From Paracoccaceae bacterium (lineage in GTDB: Bacteria; Pseudomonadota; Alphaproteobacteria; Rhodobacterales; Rhodobacteraceae), in NCBI GenBank assembly GCA_033344815.1, contig JAWPMR010000001.1:172136-236135 (forward strand): DNA of 64,000 nucleotides. Direction: 5' to 3'. Both the position numbers and the translations under genes were made by a program. Positions 10,458-19,195 of the stretch are shown piece by piece. The notes under the pieces were generated by a model, which was not told the origin of the DNA, did not search any database, and worked only from the letters and a program-made list of their open reading frames with translations. Position 1 is the stretch's first letter. Every line of letters starts with the position of its first letter.

Positions 10458-11648
10458 ATGAAAAAGATGCTTTTGGCCTCAACGGCTGCTGCACTGATGG
10501 CGACATCTGCTCTGGCAGGTGGACACGCAAAAGAAGTAAAACTCGGCATTCTGTTTGGCTTTACCGGTCCGATTGAATCACTGACCGGTCCGATGGCCGC
10601 AGGTGCCGAAATGGCGATGAACGAAGTCACCGAAAGCGGCAAGCTGCTGGATGCGGCGAAAGTTACCGCGATCCGTGCCGATACGGGCTGCATCGACAAC
10701 GGCCTGTCCACATCTAACGGCGAACGTATGATCGCAGAAGGTATCAATGGACTGATCGGCGGTGATTGCTCGGGCGTTACAGGTGCGATCCTGCAAAACG
10801 TTGCCATTCCAAACGGTATGGTAATGATTTCACCCTCCGCCACATCGCCCGGCCTAAGCACGGTTGAGGACAACGATCTGTTCTTCCGCACGGCCCCCTC
10901 AGATGCACGCGAAGGTCAGGTCATGGCGGAGATCCTGCAAGAGCGCGGCGTCAAATCCATCGCACTGACCTATACCAACAATGACTATGGCAAGGGTCTG
11001 GCCGACGCGATTGAAAGCAATTTCAAGGAGATTGGCGGCGAAGTTACCATCGTAGCTGCTCATGAAGATGGCAAAGCCGACTATTCTGCCGAAATGGGTG
11101 CTTTGGCCTCCGCCGGTGGGGATCTGCTCGTGGTTGCGGGCTATCTGGATCAAGGCGGCCTCGGTATCATCAACGCCGCACTGGACACAGGTGCGTTTGA
11201 TACATTCGGTCTGCCCGGTGGCATGATTGGCGACAGCCTCCCGGCAAACGTTGGCTCGGCACTGAATGGCTCTTATGGTCAGATCGCCGGTTCAGGCGGT
11301 GAAGGTATTGAAAAGCTGACGGCCATGGCTGGTGACGCTTATGACGCCACCTCGCCTTATACACCCGAAAGCTATGACGCCGCTGCATTGTTCATGCTGG
11401 CGATGCAAGCTGCGGACAGCACGGATCCGGCGGATTACGGCAAGCACATCCTCGATGTGGCCAATGCACCGGGCGAAAAAATCTATCCCGGCGAATTGGG
11501 CAAAGCACTCGACATCATCCGCGATGGCGGTGACGTGGACTACGTCGGCGCTTCAGCGGTTGAACTGATTGGTCCCGGTGAATCCGCAGGCACCTATCGC
11601 ATGATCGAAGTGCAGGACGGCAAGAACGCGACCATCGGGTTCAAATAA
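10458..11648 (+). CDS. ABC transporter substrate-binding protein (LivK/HAAT type)
   Basis: The 396-residue periplasmic protein has a signal peptide (MKKMLLASTAAALMATSALA) and a type I fold typical of branched-chain amino acid or amide binding proteins (VKLGILFGFTGPIESL, NDYGKGLADAIESNFKEIGG). A GGGAG site precedes the ATG at 10458. It is the first gene of the operon ending with livM. The ligand cannot be read from sequence; LivK, amide and urea binders all share this fold. Confidence 0.9.
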   Translation: MKKMLLASTAAALMATSALAGGHAKEVKLGILFGFTGPIESLTGPMAAGAEMAMNEVTESGKLLDAAKVTAIRADTGCIDNGLSTSNGERMIAEGINGLIGGDCSGVTGAILQNVAIPNGMVMISPSATSPGLSTVEDNDLFFRTAPSDAREGQVMAEILQERGVKSIALTYTNNDYGKGLADAIESNFKEIGGEVTIVAAHEDGKADYSAEMGALASAGGDLLVVAGYLDQGGLGIINAALDTGAFDTFGLPGGMIGDSLPANVGSALNGSYGQIAGSGGEGIEKLTAMAGDAYDATSPYTPESYDAAALFMLAMQAADSTDPADYGKHILDVANAPGEKIYPGELGKALDIIRDGGDVDYVGASAVELIGPGESAGTYRMIEVQDGKNATIGFK

Positions 11649-11665
11649 ACCGATCATTTGAGACT

Positions 11666-11700
11666 GAATCGCCCGAGGCATTTGATGTTTCGGGCGATTC
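11666..11700 (+). other. intercistronic stem-loop after the binding-protein gene
   Basis: A perfect 11-bp stem (GAATCGCCCGA with TCGGGCGATTC) encloses a 13-base loop. There is no T run, so it is probably an RNA-stabilising or partial attenuation element that keeps the binding-protein message above that of the downstream genes. Confidence 0.6.
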
Positions 11701-11742
11701 CAATGAGAGTGCGCCAAAAAGATGCGCTGACGGGGAAAACAT

Positions 11743-12525
11743 ATGATCGTCGTAGACGATGTTCACAAACACTTCGGCGGTTTCCACGCCGTTGACGGGG
11801 CGACGCTGGAAATCGCGCAAGGGTCGATCACCGGCTTGATTGGCCCCAACGGTGCCGGAAAGACAACTCTTTTCAATGTGATCGCAGGCGTTCTTCACCC
11901 AACATCCGGCAAGGTTTCCATGGCGGGCGAGGATATCACCGGCCTGCCCCCACATGAGTTGTTTCACAAAGGGCTGCTGCGCACCTTTCAGATTGCCCAT
12001 GAATTTTCCTCCATGACGTGTCGCGAAAACCTGATGATGGTGCCCGGTGCGCAATCGGGGGAAACGCTTTGGAACACATGGTTTGGCCGCAAACGCATCG
12101 CGGATGAGGAACGCGCTCTGCGCGCGAAGGCAGATGAGGTGCTGGAATTTCTGACTGTGGAGCATCTGTCGGATCACCGGGCGGGGCAGATTTCAGGCGG
12201 TCAGAAAAAGCTGCTCGAACTTGGACGCACCATGATGGTGGATGCCAAGATCGTTTTTCTGGATGAGGTCGGTGCAGGCGTGAACCGCACGCTTCTGAAT
12301 ACCATTGGCGATGCGATCATTAGGCTCAACAAAGAGCGCGGATATACTTTTGTGGTGATTGAACACGACATGGATTTCATCGGACGCCTCTGTGATCCGG
12401 TGATCTGCATGGCGGAAGGGCGCGTGCTGGCACAGGGCACGCTTGATGAGATCAAAGCCAACGAACACGTGATCGAAGCCTATCTCGGCACAGGATTGAA
12501 GAATAAAGAGAAGATCGTTTCATGA
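11743..12525 (+). CDS. livG: branched-chain amino acid/amide ABC transporter ATPase, LivG type
   Basis: The 260-residue ATPase has Walker A GPNGAGKTT (34-42), ABC signature SGGQKKL (151-157), Walker B with catalytic Glu (VFLDEVGAGV, about 172-180) and the switch histidine in VIEHDMDFI. The usual DEP of Walker B is DEV here, common in LivG proteins. The stop overlaps the next start as ATGA. Confidence 0.92.
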   Translation: MIVVDDVHKHFGGFHAVDGATLEIAQGSITGLIGPNGAGKTTLFNVIAGVLHPTSGKVSMAGEDITGLPPHELFHKGLLRTFQIAHEFSSMTCRENLMMVPGAQSGETLWNTWFGRKRIADEERALRAKADEVLEFLTVEHLSDHRAGQISGGQKKLLELGRTMMVDAKIVFLDEVGAGVNRTLLNTIGDAIIRLNKERGYTFVVIEHDMDFIGRLCDPVICMAEGRVLAQGTLDEIKANEHVIEAYLGTGLKNKEKIVS

Positions 12526-13136
12526 TGGCACAAGTCCGCCATTCATTTTTGATTTGCGCAGCCGCCTTATTCATTTCTGCCCCGGCACTGGCACAATCTG
12601 TTGTCGGGACAAGCGCCGTGGAAGGCCGCACGGTTACATTGTTCTCGGATGGGACCTGGAAATTCGCTAACCCGAATAATTCACGTTGCATAACGCTCCA
12701 AAAGGCTTTGGCGTTTTGCGGTCAAAGTCCGATCTGGCAAAGAACCCCTGCACCACGCCCCGATATCACAGCTCAGTTTAGAAAGACCGATACGGATTTT
12801 GTCCAATTCATCGCTGAAGACATCGTAACCGCCCAAGGGCTGACCCAAAAAGCTGTGAAAGCCTTCACAATAAACATGGCGGCAAGCCCATCTGGAATTA
12901 GACCTGAAGAACTGCCAATCCTGAGCGACACCCCGAGCGAGATCGATGGTAGAGGCGCCCAAACCATTGTATACGCCGTCGTATTTGAAGGGACACCGTT
13001 GGTGTTTGCGAACACTATTGTTCTCGAGGAAGCGCGATTGCTGCAGCTTCAAAGCTACCGGATTGGGGCCGATGACTATTCAGAGGATCATCGCGCCTTT
13101 CGTGCAGCATTTCTGAACTTAATAGATTTGGATTAG
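12522..13136 (+). CDS. exported protein of unknown function inside the liv operon (1)
   Basis: The 204-residue protein starts with a signal peptide (SFLICAAALFISAPALAQ), then a short motif VEGRTVTLFSDGTWKF seen in small exported domains, and has two cysteines in the mature part. I do not recognise a family. The start overlaps the livG stop as ATGA and livF begins five bases after its stop, so it is translated as part of the transporter operon. A periplasmic accessory role for the transporter is inferred from position only. Confidence 0.75.
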   Translation: MMAQVRHSFLICAAALFISAPALAQSVVGTSAVEGRTVTLFSDGTWKFANPNNSRCITLQKALAFCGQSPIWQRTPAPRPDITAQFRKTDTDFVQFIAEDIVTAQGLTQKAVKAFTINMAASPSGIRPEELPILSDTPSEIDGRGAQTIVYAVVFEGTPLVFANTIVLEEARLLQLQSYRIGADDYSEDHRAFRAAFLNLIDLD

Positions 13137-13140
13137 AACA

Positions 13141-13995
13141 GTGGCTGAACCGTTTCAGACTGGAACATCTATGAGTTCGGATCCTTACAGCGACCGCGGC
13201 AACAAGGATCTGTCATTGGGTAACGCCAAAGGTATGGGCACCACGACCCCGGTGAAGCAAGGCGGTAAGGCTTATCCTGCCGCAGGTGGGCCGTTTCTGA
13301 TCGGCGAAAACATGACGGGCGGTTACGGCGCGGGTCCAGACATCCTGCATGATTGCACCATCGCTGTGGATCGCGGAGAGATCGCGGTGATTGTCGGGCC
13401 GAATGGTGCGGGTAAATCGACCGGCATGAAGGCCGTGTTTGGGATGCTGAACCTGCGCGAGGGTCATGTGAAGCTCGATGGCGAGGACATCACGCAACTC
13501 TCCCCCCAAGACCGCGTTGGCAAAGGCATGGGGTTTGTCCCTCAAACCTCCAATATTTTCACCTCGATGACCGTCGAGGAAAACCTGGAGATGGGTGCTT
13601 TCATCCGCACCGATGACATCCGCCCGACAATGGAACAGATTTACGATCTCTTCCCGATACTGCGCGATAAACGCAATCAGGCAGCGGGTGAACTTTCCGG
13701 TGGACAGCGCCAACAGGTTGCCGTGGGCCGCGCGCTGATGACAAAACCAAAAGTCCTGATGCTGGATGAGCCGACTGCCGGTGTCTCCCCCATCGTGATG
13801 GATGAACTTTTTGACCGCATCATCGAGGTTGCGCGCACCGGGATCCCCATTCTGATGGTGGAACAGAACGCCCGCCAGGCGCTGGAAATTGCCCACAAAG
13901 GGTATGTGTTGGTGCAGGGACGCAACGCCTTTACGGGCACGGGCCAGGAATTGCTGGCCGATCCCGAAGTGCGCAAATCGTTTTTAGGAGGGTGA
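13141..13995 (+). CDS. livF: branched-chain amino acid/amide ABC transporter ATPase, LivF type
   Basis: Counting from a GTG at 13141 the protein has 284 residues: Walker A GPNGAGKST (86-94), signature LSGGQRQQ (185-192), Walker B VLMLDEPTAGVSP and the LivF-type switch VEQNARQAL. The first 50 residues are a poorly conserved extension not usual for LivF, and an internal ATG at 13171 is an alternative start. It lies between two exported-protein genes and overlaps the next one. Confidence 0.9.
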   Translation: MAEPFQTGTSMSSDPYSDRGNKDLSLGNAKGMGTTTPVKQGGKAYPAAGGPFLIGENMTGGYGAGPDILHDCTIAVDRGEIAVIVGPNGAGKSTGMKAVFGMLNLREGHVKLDGEDITQLSPQDRVGKGMGFVPQTSNIFTSMTVEENLEMGAFIRTDDIRPTMEQIYDLFPILRDKRNQAAGELSGGQRQQVAVGRALMTKPKVLMLDEPTAGVSPIVMDELFDRIIEVARTGIPILMVEQNARQALEIAHKGYVLVQGRNAFTGTGQELLADPEVRKSFLGG

Positions 13996-13997
13996 GC

Positions 13998-14426
13998 GTG
14001 CGCGTGTTATCTCTCGTTGGATTCATAGTCTTCTTTTCTTCGGAAGGCGGATACGCTCAAAACGCCAGTGGGTGGGGGGATCACAAAGCTTGGCGGATAA
14101 AATGCTTGATGGATACCTGGTGCAAACAAGGCAAAGCCTGCATTGAGGTGCAGCGTGAGACATTATTGACGTACCTGCCCGAGGACGGCACCGCAACTCA
14201 AGATCTCGGAGATCAAAAACAAGATGCCATTGTCTTCAAGGACAAAGGTCGCCCACGCAGCCGGGCGCGCAGCTTTCTGTTTCAGCTTGACCAAGGGTCC
14301 ACCGGCCTGTTGACGCTTTTTCATTCGGGCGGAGCGGCGTATTCTTTACAATATGAGGGATCTCCAGCAGGCGGACAGATGACTTTCGGGAGTTGTACCG
14401 TGGGACCGATGGATCAGGAGTTGTAA
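13998..14426 (+). CDS. exported protein of unknown function inside the liv operon (2)
   Basis: The protein of about 142 residues has a signal peptide (VLSLVGFIVFFSSEGGYAQ) and mature cysteines in IKCLMDTWCKQGKACIE and FGSCTV. GTG codons at 13992, 13998 and 14004 follow AGGAGG at 13986-13991; 13998 has the best spacing. No family is recognised. Its C-terminal half (SFLFQ..TGLLTLFHSGGAA..) resembles that of the next gene product (SWLFS..SGVMNIYPSGRVD..), so the two look like diverged tandem paralogues. Confidence 0.7.
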   Translation: MRVLSLVGFIVFFSSEGGYAQNASGWGDHKAWRIKCLMDTWCKQGKACIEVQRETLLTYLPEDGTATQDLGDQKQDAIVFKDKGRPRSRARSFLFQLDQGSTGLLTLFHSGGAAYSLQYEGSPAGGQMTFGSCTVGPMDQEL

Positions 14427-14854
14427 TGAATATTATTAACGCCATCGTAACGCTTCCGAATGCAGCGCTCGCATCCGTGCTTCTTGCGTGCCCCGTGCTC
14501 GCCGATGTCCCTTTCATGAAGTGCCAGCTTGAGCGGATCATGCCCAATGATGCACGCAAACTCACGGATGCTGACCTCAGGACCTACACGACCAGCGGAA
14601 CGCCGTGGATCGAGATCGCAGGCACGCATCAGGGTCCGGACGCTATCCCGAGTGATCCGCAAAAAATCCGCGGCTTTCGCCTCGACGAAATCAAGTCGGA
14701 GAAGGGCCAGAGTTCGTGGTTGTTCAGCAATGAAAACACCAGCGGCGTGATGAATATTTACCCTTCCGGTCGTGTCGACATCACCCTCCACGTGAAATTG
14801 GCGGACCAGACCTATGTCGAATTGTTTTCCGGACCTTGCAAGGACCCGTCCTGA
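14426..14854 (+). CDS. exported protein of unknown function inside the liv operon (3)
   Basis: The 142-residue protein has an N-terminal signal (ALASVLLACPVLADV) and cysteines in FMKCQLE and FSGPCKD. The ATG overlaps the preceding stop (TAATG) and has AGGAG six bases upstream. Its own TGA overlaps the livH start (TGATG). The C-terminal half aligns by eye with the preceding gene product. The function is unknown; location and coupling suggest a periplasmic partner of the transporter. Confidence 0.7.
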   Translation: MNIINAIVTLPNAALASVLLACPVLADVPFMKCQLERIMPNDARKLTDADLRTYTTSGTPWIEIAGTHQGPDAIPSDPQKIRGFRLDEIKSEKGQSSWLFSNENTSGVMNIYPSGRVDITLHVKLADQTYVELFSGPCKDPS

Positions 14855-15864
14855 TGGATCTTCTCAACGCCATTGTGGCGCTGTCCAATTTCGTGATCAT
14901 CCCCGCGATGGCTTATGGATCGCAACTTGCGCTTGGCGCTCTGGGGGTAACCCTGATCTATGGCATCCTGCGGTTTTCCAATTTTGCCCATGGGGACACC
15001 ATGGCCTTTGGCGCAATGATCACCGTGCTCATCACATGGATGTTTCAAAGCTGGGGGATTTCTCTGGGCCCCCTGCCGACCGCCCTGCTCGCGCTGCCCT
15101 TTGGTATTCTGGGCTGCATGGCATTGGTGTTGGTCACGGACCGCGTGGTCTATCGCTTTTACCGGGCGCAAAAAGCGAAACCGGTGATTTTTGTCATCGT
15201 CTCGCTGGGGGTGACGTTTATTCTAAACGGCCTCGTACGGTTCATCATTGGGCCTGATGATCAACGTTTTCTGGACGGCGAGCGGTTCATCATCTCTGCG
15301 CGCACTTTCAAGGAAATGACCGGTTTGCAGGAAGGGCTGGCGTTCAAGACCACGCAAGGGATCACCATTGTGACGGCAGTGATCGTGGTCAGCATCCTGT
15401 TCTGGTTCCTGAACCGCACGCGTACGGGGAAAAGCATGCGCGCCTATTCCGACAATGAGGATCTTGCGCTGCTGTCTGGCATCAACCCCGAGCGTGTTGT
15501 GATGATCACGTGGTTGATCGTGGCAGGGCTCGCGACGATTGCGGGTGTTTTGTACGGGCTTGATAAATCCTTCAAGCCGTTCACCTATTTTCAATTGCTT
15601 CTGCCGATCTTTGCCAGCGCCATTGTCGGCGGGCTTGGTAATCCGCTGGGGGCCATCGCGGGTGGGTTCGTGATCGCGTTTTCCGAAGTTACGGTGACCT
15701 ATGCCTGGAAAAAGGTCGCCACCTATCTGCTGCCTGAGAGCATGGCCCCGGATACACTCATTCAACTGATGTCGACGGACTATAAACTCGCGGTGAGCTT
15801 TGTGATCCTGCTCATTGTGTTGCTGGTCAAACCCACCGGATTGTTTCAGGGGAAGTCGGTATGA
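14854..15864 (+). CDS. livH: branched-chain amino acid/amide ABC permease, LivH type
   Basis: The 336-residue membrane protein has about eight helices and the LivH motifs GVTLIYGILRFSNFAHGD and FASAIVGGLGNPLGAI. The ATG at 14854 overlaps the upstream TGA and has AAGGA upstream, and is preferred to a TTG 18 bases earlier. The C terminus (VKPTGLFQGK) is standard for the family. Its stop overlaps livM as ATGA. Confidence 0.92.
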   Translation: MDLLNAIVALSNFVIIPAMAYGSQLALGALGVTLIYGILRFSNFAHGDTMAFGAMITVLITWMFQSWGISLGPLPTALLALPFGILGCMALVLVTDRVVYRFYRAQKAKPVIFVIVSLGVTFILNGLVRFIIGPDDQRFLDGERFIISARTFKEMTGLQEGLAFKTTQGITIVTAVIVVSILFWFLNRTRTGKSMRAYSDNEDLALLSGINPERVVMITWLIVAGLATIAGVLYGLDKSFKPFTYFQLLLPIFASAIVGGLGNPLGAIAGGFVIAFSEVTVTYAWKKVATYLLPESMAPDTLIQLMSTDYKLAVSFVILLIVLLVKPTGLFQGKSV

Positions 15865-17204
15865 ACCCTGCAATGAAAAACGTGATCCTCTTTGCCGCAG
15901 TCTTTGCGATGATCCCCCTGATTGCGATGTTTCAGGGGTGGAACGCTGCGCTTTTCGTGCTGAACATGGGGTTGATCTCGGCGATCATGGCGTTGGGGGT
16001 GAACCTGCAATGGGGATTTGCCGGGTTGTTCAATGTCGGGATCATGGGATTTGTCGCCTTGGGCGGGCTCGCTGCCGTGCTCATCGGCATGCCCGCGACA
16101 CCGGGTGCCTGGCAGGCTGGAGGCTTTGGCATCATCGGCGCGCTGCTGATGGGGGCGGTCACCATTGTCGGGGCCATTCTTGTATCAAAACGCATGGCGC
16201 GCGGCGTGCTGCGCGCAGTGGTTGTAATTGCCATTCTGGTCCTTGGCTTCATGCTCTATCGCGCGGTGTTTGATCCCTCTGTTGAGGCCATTGAGAGCAT
16301 CAACCCCGCCCTGACGGGTTACCTTGGGGGGCTGAACCCCTATACGGTTGAAACTTACCGAGACCCCGGCAATGGCTGGGTAATGCTCATTGCCTGGCCC
16401 GTCGGTGGTTTACTGGCTGCCGGTGCCGCATGGATCATTGGCAAGACGGCGCTTGGCCTGCGCTCGGACTATCTGGCAATTGCCACCCTCGGGATCGCCG
16501 AGATCATCATCGCGATCCTCAAGAACGAAGACTGGCTGTCGCGCGGCGTGAAAAACGTGGTGGGCGTGCCGCGCCCTGTCCCTTATGAAATCCACTTGCA
16601 AAACAATCCGCAATTTGTGGATCGCGCCGCCGGGTTTGGTGTGGATGTGGTCACCGCCTCCACAATTTACGTGAAACTTCTCTACTGCGGGCTTTTTGCC
16701 TTTGTGCTGGTGTTGTTGCTCTGGATGGCGCAGCGCGCGTTGAACAGCCCGTGGGGCCGCATGATGCGGGCCATCCGCGACAATGAGGTGGCGGCTGAGG
16801 CCATGGGCAAGGACGTCACCGCGCGGCATTTGCAGGTCTTTATCCTTGGCTCTGCAATCTGCGGCATTGCCGGGGCCATGTTGACCACGTTGGATGGTCA
16901 ACTGACGCCAGGCACCTACCAGCCGCTGCGTTTTACCTTCCTCATTTGGGTGATGGTGATTGTCGGTGGGTCGGGCAACAATCTGGGCGCTGTATTGGGC
17001 GGCATGCTGATTTACCTGATGTGGGATCAGGGAGAATCCATTGGCCTTTGGGTCATGGAGTGGATCACGGCTGGCCTGCCGGATGGCAGTGCGGTCAAGG
17101 CGCATCTGATCGAATCTGCAGCACATATGCGGCTTTTGACGATTGGCGTTTTGCTTCTCTTGGTGTTGCGGTTCAGTCCGCGCGGCTTGATCCCGGAGAA
17201 ATAA
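15861..17204 (+). CDS. livM: branched-chain amino acid/amide ABC permease, LivM type
   Basis: The 447-residue multi-helix permease carries LivM motifs: NLQWGFAGLFNVGIMGFVALGG, SDYLAIATLGIAEI, SPWGRMMRAIRDNEVAAEAMGKD and the C-terminal RFSPRGLIPEK. It is longer than a typical LivM (about 350-425) because of extra sequence between helices near residues 100-190. It ends the operon and converges on the ATPase gene 15 bases away. Confidence 0.92.
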   Translation: MNPAMKNVILFAAVFAMIPLIAMFQGWNAALFVLNMGLISAIMALGVNLQWGFAGLFNVGIMGFVALGGLAAVLIGMPATPGAWQAGGFGIIGALLMGAVTIVGAILVSKRMARGVLRAVVVIAILVLGFMLYRAVFDPSVEAIESINPALTGYLGGLNPYTVETYRDPGNGWVMLIAWPVGGLLAAGAAWIIGKTALGLRSDYLAIATLGIAEIIIAILKNEDWLSRGVKNVVGVPRPVPYEIHLQNNPQFVDRAAGFGVDVVTASTIYVKLLYCGLFAFVLVLLLWMAQRALNSPWGRMMRAIRDNEVAAEAMGKDVTARHLQVFILGSAICGIAGAMLTTLDGQLTPGTYQPLRFTFLIWVMVIVGGSGNNLGAVLGGMLIYLMWDQGESIGLWVMEWITAGLPDGSAVKAHLIESAAHMRLLTIGVLLLLVLRFSPRGLIPEK

Positions 17205-17219
17205 ACAGCCTCGTCGGTT

Positions 17220-18767
17220 TCAACGGCCCTTGAACAATCCACCCAAAATACCACGCACCAGGCGACGACCGGTCGTGCCCTGCAACTCCTTGATGACCGC
17301 GGACGCCATGGCCCCCCCGATGCTTTGTGTCTGTCGTGTTTTGCTGCGCCGCGATGTGGAACGCGCCACACGCTCGCCCGTGAACCGGCGCGCGGCATTG
17401 AATTCACGCAATTGTGGCGCGCCTTCTTCTGCCTCTTCTTCTGCGGCGGCCGCTTCCTTGGCGGCTTCATCCGCACGCTGTTTTAGGATTTCATAAGCTG
17501 AGCTGCGATCGACCAAGTCATCATATTTCCCCGCCATATCCGAGGCTGCCATGAAGGCTGCGCGCTCCGCTTTGGTGACAGGTCCCAATTGCGAGGACGG
17601 CGGACGGATCAATGTACGTTCCACGATCCCCGGTACACCTTTGCGTTGCAGCATAGAAGTTACGGCCTCACCAACGCCGACTTCGCGAATGGCCTCTTCG
17701 GTATCAAACGCGGGGTTTTCGCGGTAGGTTTCCGCAGCCATGCGCAGTTCTTTTCGATCTTTGGCGGTGAAAGCACGCAAGGCATGTTGAATACGATTAC
17801 CCAACTGCCCCAGAATGTCATCGGGCACATCTGCCGGGTTTTGCGAGATGAAATAGACCCCCACCCCTTTGGAACGGATCAGGCGCGCAACCTGTTCCAC
17901 CTTGTCCACCAGCGCTTTGGGGGCATCATCAAACAACAGATGCGCCTCATCGAAAAAGAACACCAGTTTGGGTTTGTCCGGATCGCCCACTTCTGGCAGT
18001 TCCTCAAAGAGTTCGGACAAAAGCCACAACAGGAAGGTCGCATATAGCCCGGGCGCGTTCATCAGCTTGTCTGCGGCCAGAATGTTGATTTCACCCTGCC
18101 CCGCCGCATTCACGCGCATCAGGTCCGACAATGCCAGCGCGGGTTCGCCAAACAATCCGGTCCCCCCCTGATTTTCCAAGACCAGCAGGCGACGTTGAAT
18201 CGCCCCAATAGACGCGCTTGAAATGTTGCCATAGCGCAGGGACAACTCTTTGGCATGCTCACCGATCCAGACCAGCAGCGATTGCAAATCCTTGAGATCC
18301 AGCAGAGGTAAACCATCCTCATCTGCCAGGCGAAAGGCGATGTTCAGGATGCCCTCCTGCGCGTCGGTCAATTCCAGTAGGCGCGCCAACAAAAGTGGAC
18401 CCATTTCGGACACCGTGGTGCGTACAGGATGCCCCTGATCCCCGAAAATATCCCAGAACGTGACCGGAAAAGCCTCATAGGCGAAATCGGAAAAGCCAAT
18501 GGTATCTGCCCGCTCCATAAACGGCGCATGCAGTTTGTGCGTCTCCGATCCCGGTTTGGCGAGACCAGAGAGGTCCCCTTTAACGTCGGACAGGAACACA
18601 GGCACCCCTGCTTTTGAGAACCCTTCCGCCAAGATTTGCAGCGTCACGGTTTTCCCCGTTCCTGTGGCCCCGGCAATCAATCCGTGCCGATTGGCGTACC
18701 CAATGCTCAAATGCTGTTGCGTTCCATAAGAAGGCCCGCCGCCGCCAATTAAGATATCTGATGTCAT
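17220..18767 (-). CDS. HerA-like ATPase of the DUF853 family
   Basis: The 515-residue ATPase has Walker A GATGTGKT near residue 33, [12 protein letters not shown], Walker [17 protein letters not shown] and a [14 protein letters not shown] sensor motif, as in DUF853 proteins of the HerA/FtsK superfamily. The C-terminal quarter is an Ala/Glu-rich charged stretch and a basic tail. The role in the cell is not established for the family. The ATG at 18767 has GGGAG upstream; a frame beginning seven codons earlier is less likely. Confidence 0.88.
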   Translation of the reverse strand: MTSDILIGGGGPSYGTQQHLSIGYANRHGLIAGATGTGKTVTLQILAEGFSKAGVPVFLSDVKGDLSGLAKPGSETHKLHAPFMERADTIGFSDFAYEAFPVTFWDIFGDQGHPVRTTVSEMGPLLLARLLELTDAQEGILNIAFRLADEDGLPLLDLKDLQSLLVWIGEHAKELSLRYGNISSASIGAIQRRLLVLENQGGTGLFGEPALALSDLMRVNAAGQGEINILAADKLMNAPGLYATFLLWLLSELFEELPEVGDPDKPKLVFFFDEAHLLFDDAPKALVDKVEQVARLIRSKGVGVYFISQNPADVPDDILGQLGNRIQHALRAFTAKDRKELRMAAETYRENPAFDTEEAIREVGVGEAVTSMLQRKGVPGIVERTLIRPPSSQLGPVTKAERAAFMAASDMAGKYDDLVDRSSAYEILKQRADEAAKEAAAAEEEAEEGAPQLREFNAARRFTGERVARSTSRRSKTRQTQSIGGAMASAVIKELQGTTGRRLVRGILGGLFKGR

Positions 18768-18827
18768 GCCCGGATCTCCCTCGTCCACGTTTTCTGAATT
18801 TGAGCATACGTTTTTAACCTTTGAGGG

Positions 18828-18927
18828 CCATAGTGAAAGTGCTCGGGCTGGTGGTTATGTCCCTCCTGGTCCGGGTATCCTCCCTGTCAGACTGGCCGTG
18901 CCGTTTAGCGGTACGGCCCTTTTTTTG
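18828..18927 (+). ncRNA. candidate small RNA with two anti-Shine-Dalgarno motifs
   Basis: A strong plus-strand terminator at 18894-18926 has no plus-strand gene upstream, because the neighbouring gene reads the other way. The roughly 70 bases before it contain CCCUCCU (18861-18867) and UCCUCCC (18878-18884), both complementary to ribosome-binding sites, as in several alphaproteobacterial trans-acting small RNAs. The 5' end is not defined, so the left boundary is a guess. Part of this stretch also serves as upstream region of the divergent ATPase gene. Confidence 0.5.
18894..18926 (+). terminator. orphan rho-independent terminator 1
   Basis: A 10-bp stem (GGCCGTGCCG with CGGTACGGCC, one G-T pair) and a TTTAG loop are followed by C and seven T. 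It works only in the plus direction, where no protein gene precedes it. Confidence 0.8.
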
Positions 18928-18978
18928 AGTGAACAGCAGGATGTCGGTAATCATTTATGGAAATTTCGGAGATTGCAG

Positions 18979-19007
18979 TTGACTGCATCTGTGACGTTTC
19001 GTAACGT
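18979..19007 (+). promoter_or_regulatory. candidate sigma-70-type promoter for a small RNA
   Basis: TTGACT (18979-18984) and TAACGT (19002-19007) are spaced by 17 bases. Transcription would start near 19014 and meet a terminator about 65 bases on. Confidence 0.5.
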
Positions 19008-19013
19008 TCGCGC

Positions 19014-19080
19014 AATAAGTCGGTCAGTCCGACGGGGAGAAACGATTTGGGAAGGGATGCATCGCGCATCCCTTTTCTTA
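19014..19080 (+). ncRNA. candidate small RNA of about 65 nucleotides
   Basis: Between the candidate promoter and a terminator there is a GTCGG/CCGAC hairpin (around 19019-19033), a purine-rich single-stranded stretch, and then the terminator stem AAGGGATGC/GCATCCCTT (19052-19074) with a T-rich tail. No open frame fits. Read-through into the IalB gene is possible, in which case this would be a leader attenuator instead. Confidence 0.5.
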
Positions 19081-19195
19081 TTTGGCCCTCTGCCCACAAA
19101 AAAATGATCCAATGGCGCGTGATTTTGACCCATCAGACCTGACACCTCCGGATCATCATGTTACACCGCTCCAAAGCAACGAAAACGGAGCGATC

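Noticed and set aside
13213-13896. A 227-codon minus-strand frame
   Set aside because: It lies wholly opposite livF and is His/Gln-rich, as expected of a shadow frame.
15223-15873. A 216-codon minus-strand frame, and a similar one at 16410-17126
   Set aside because: Both are antisense to the membrane permease genes and have no signal peptide, domain or ribosome site.
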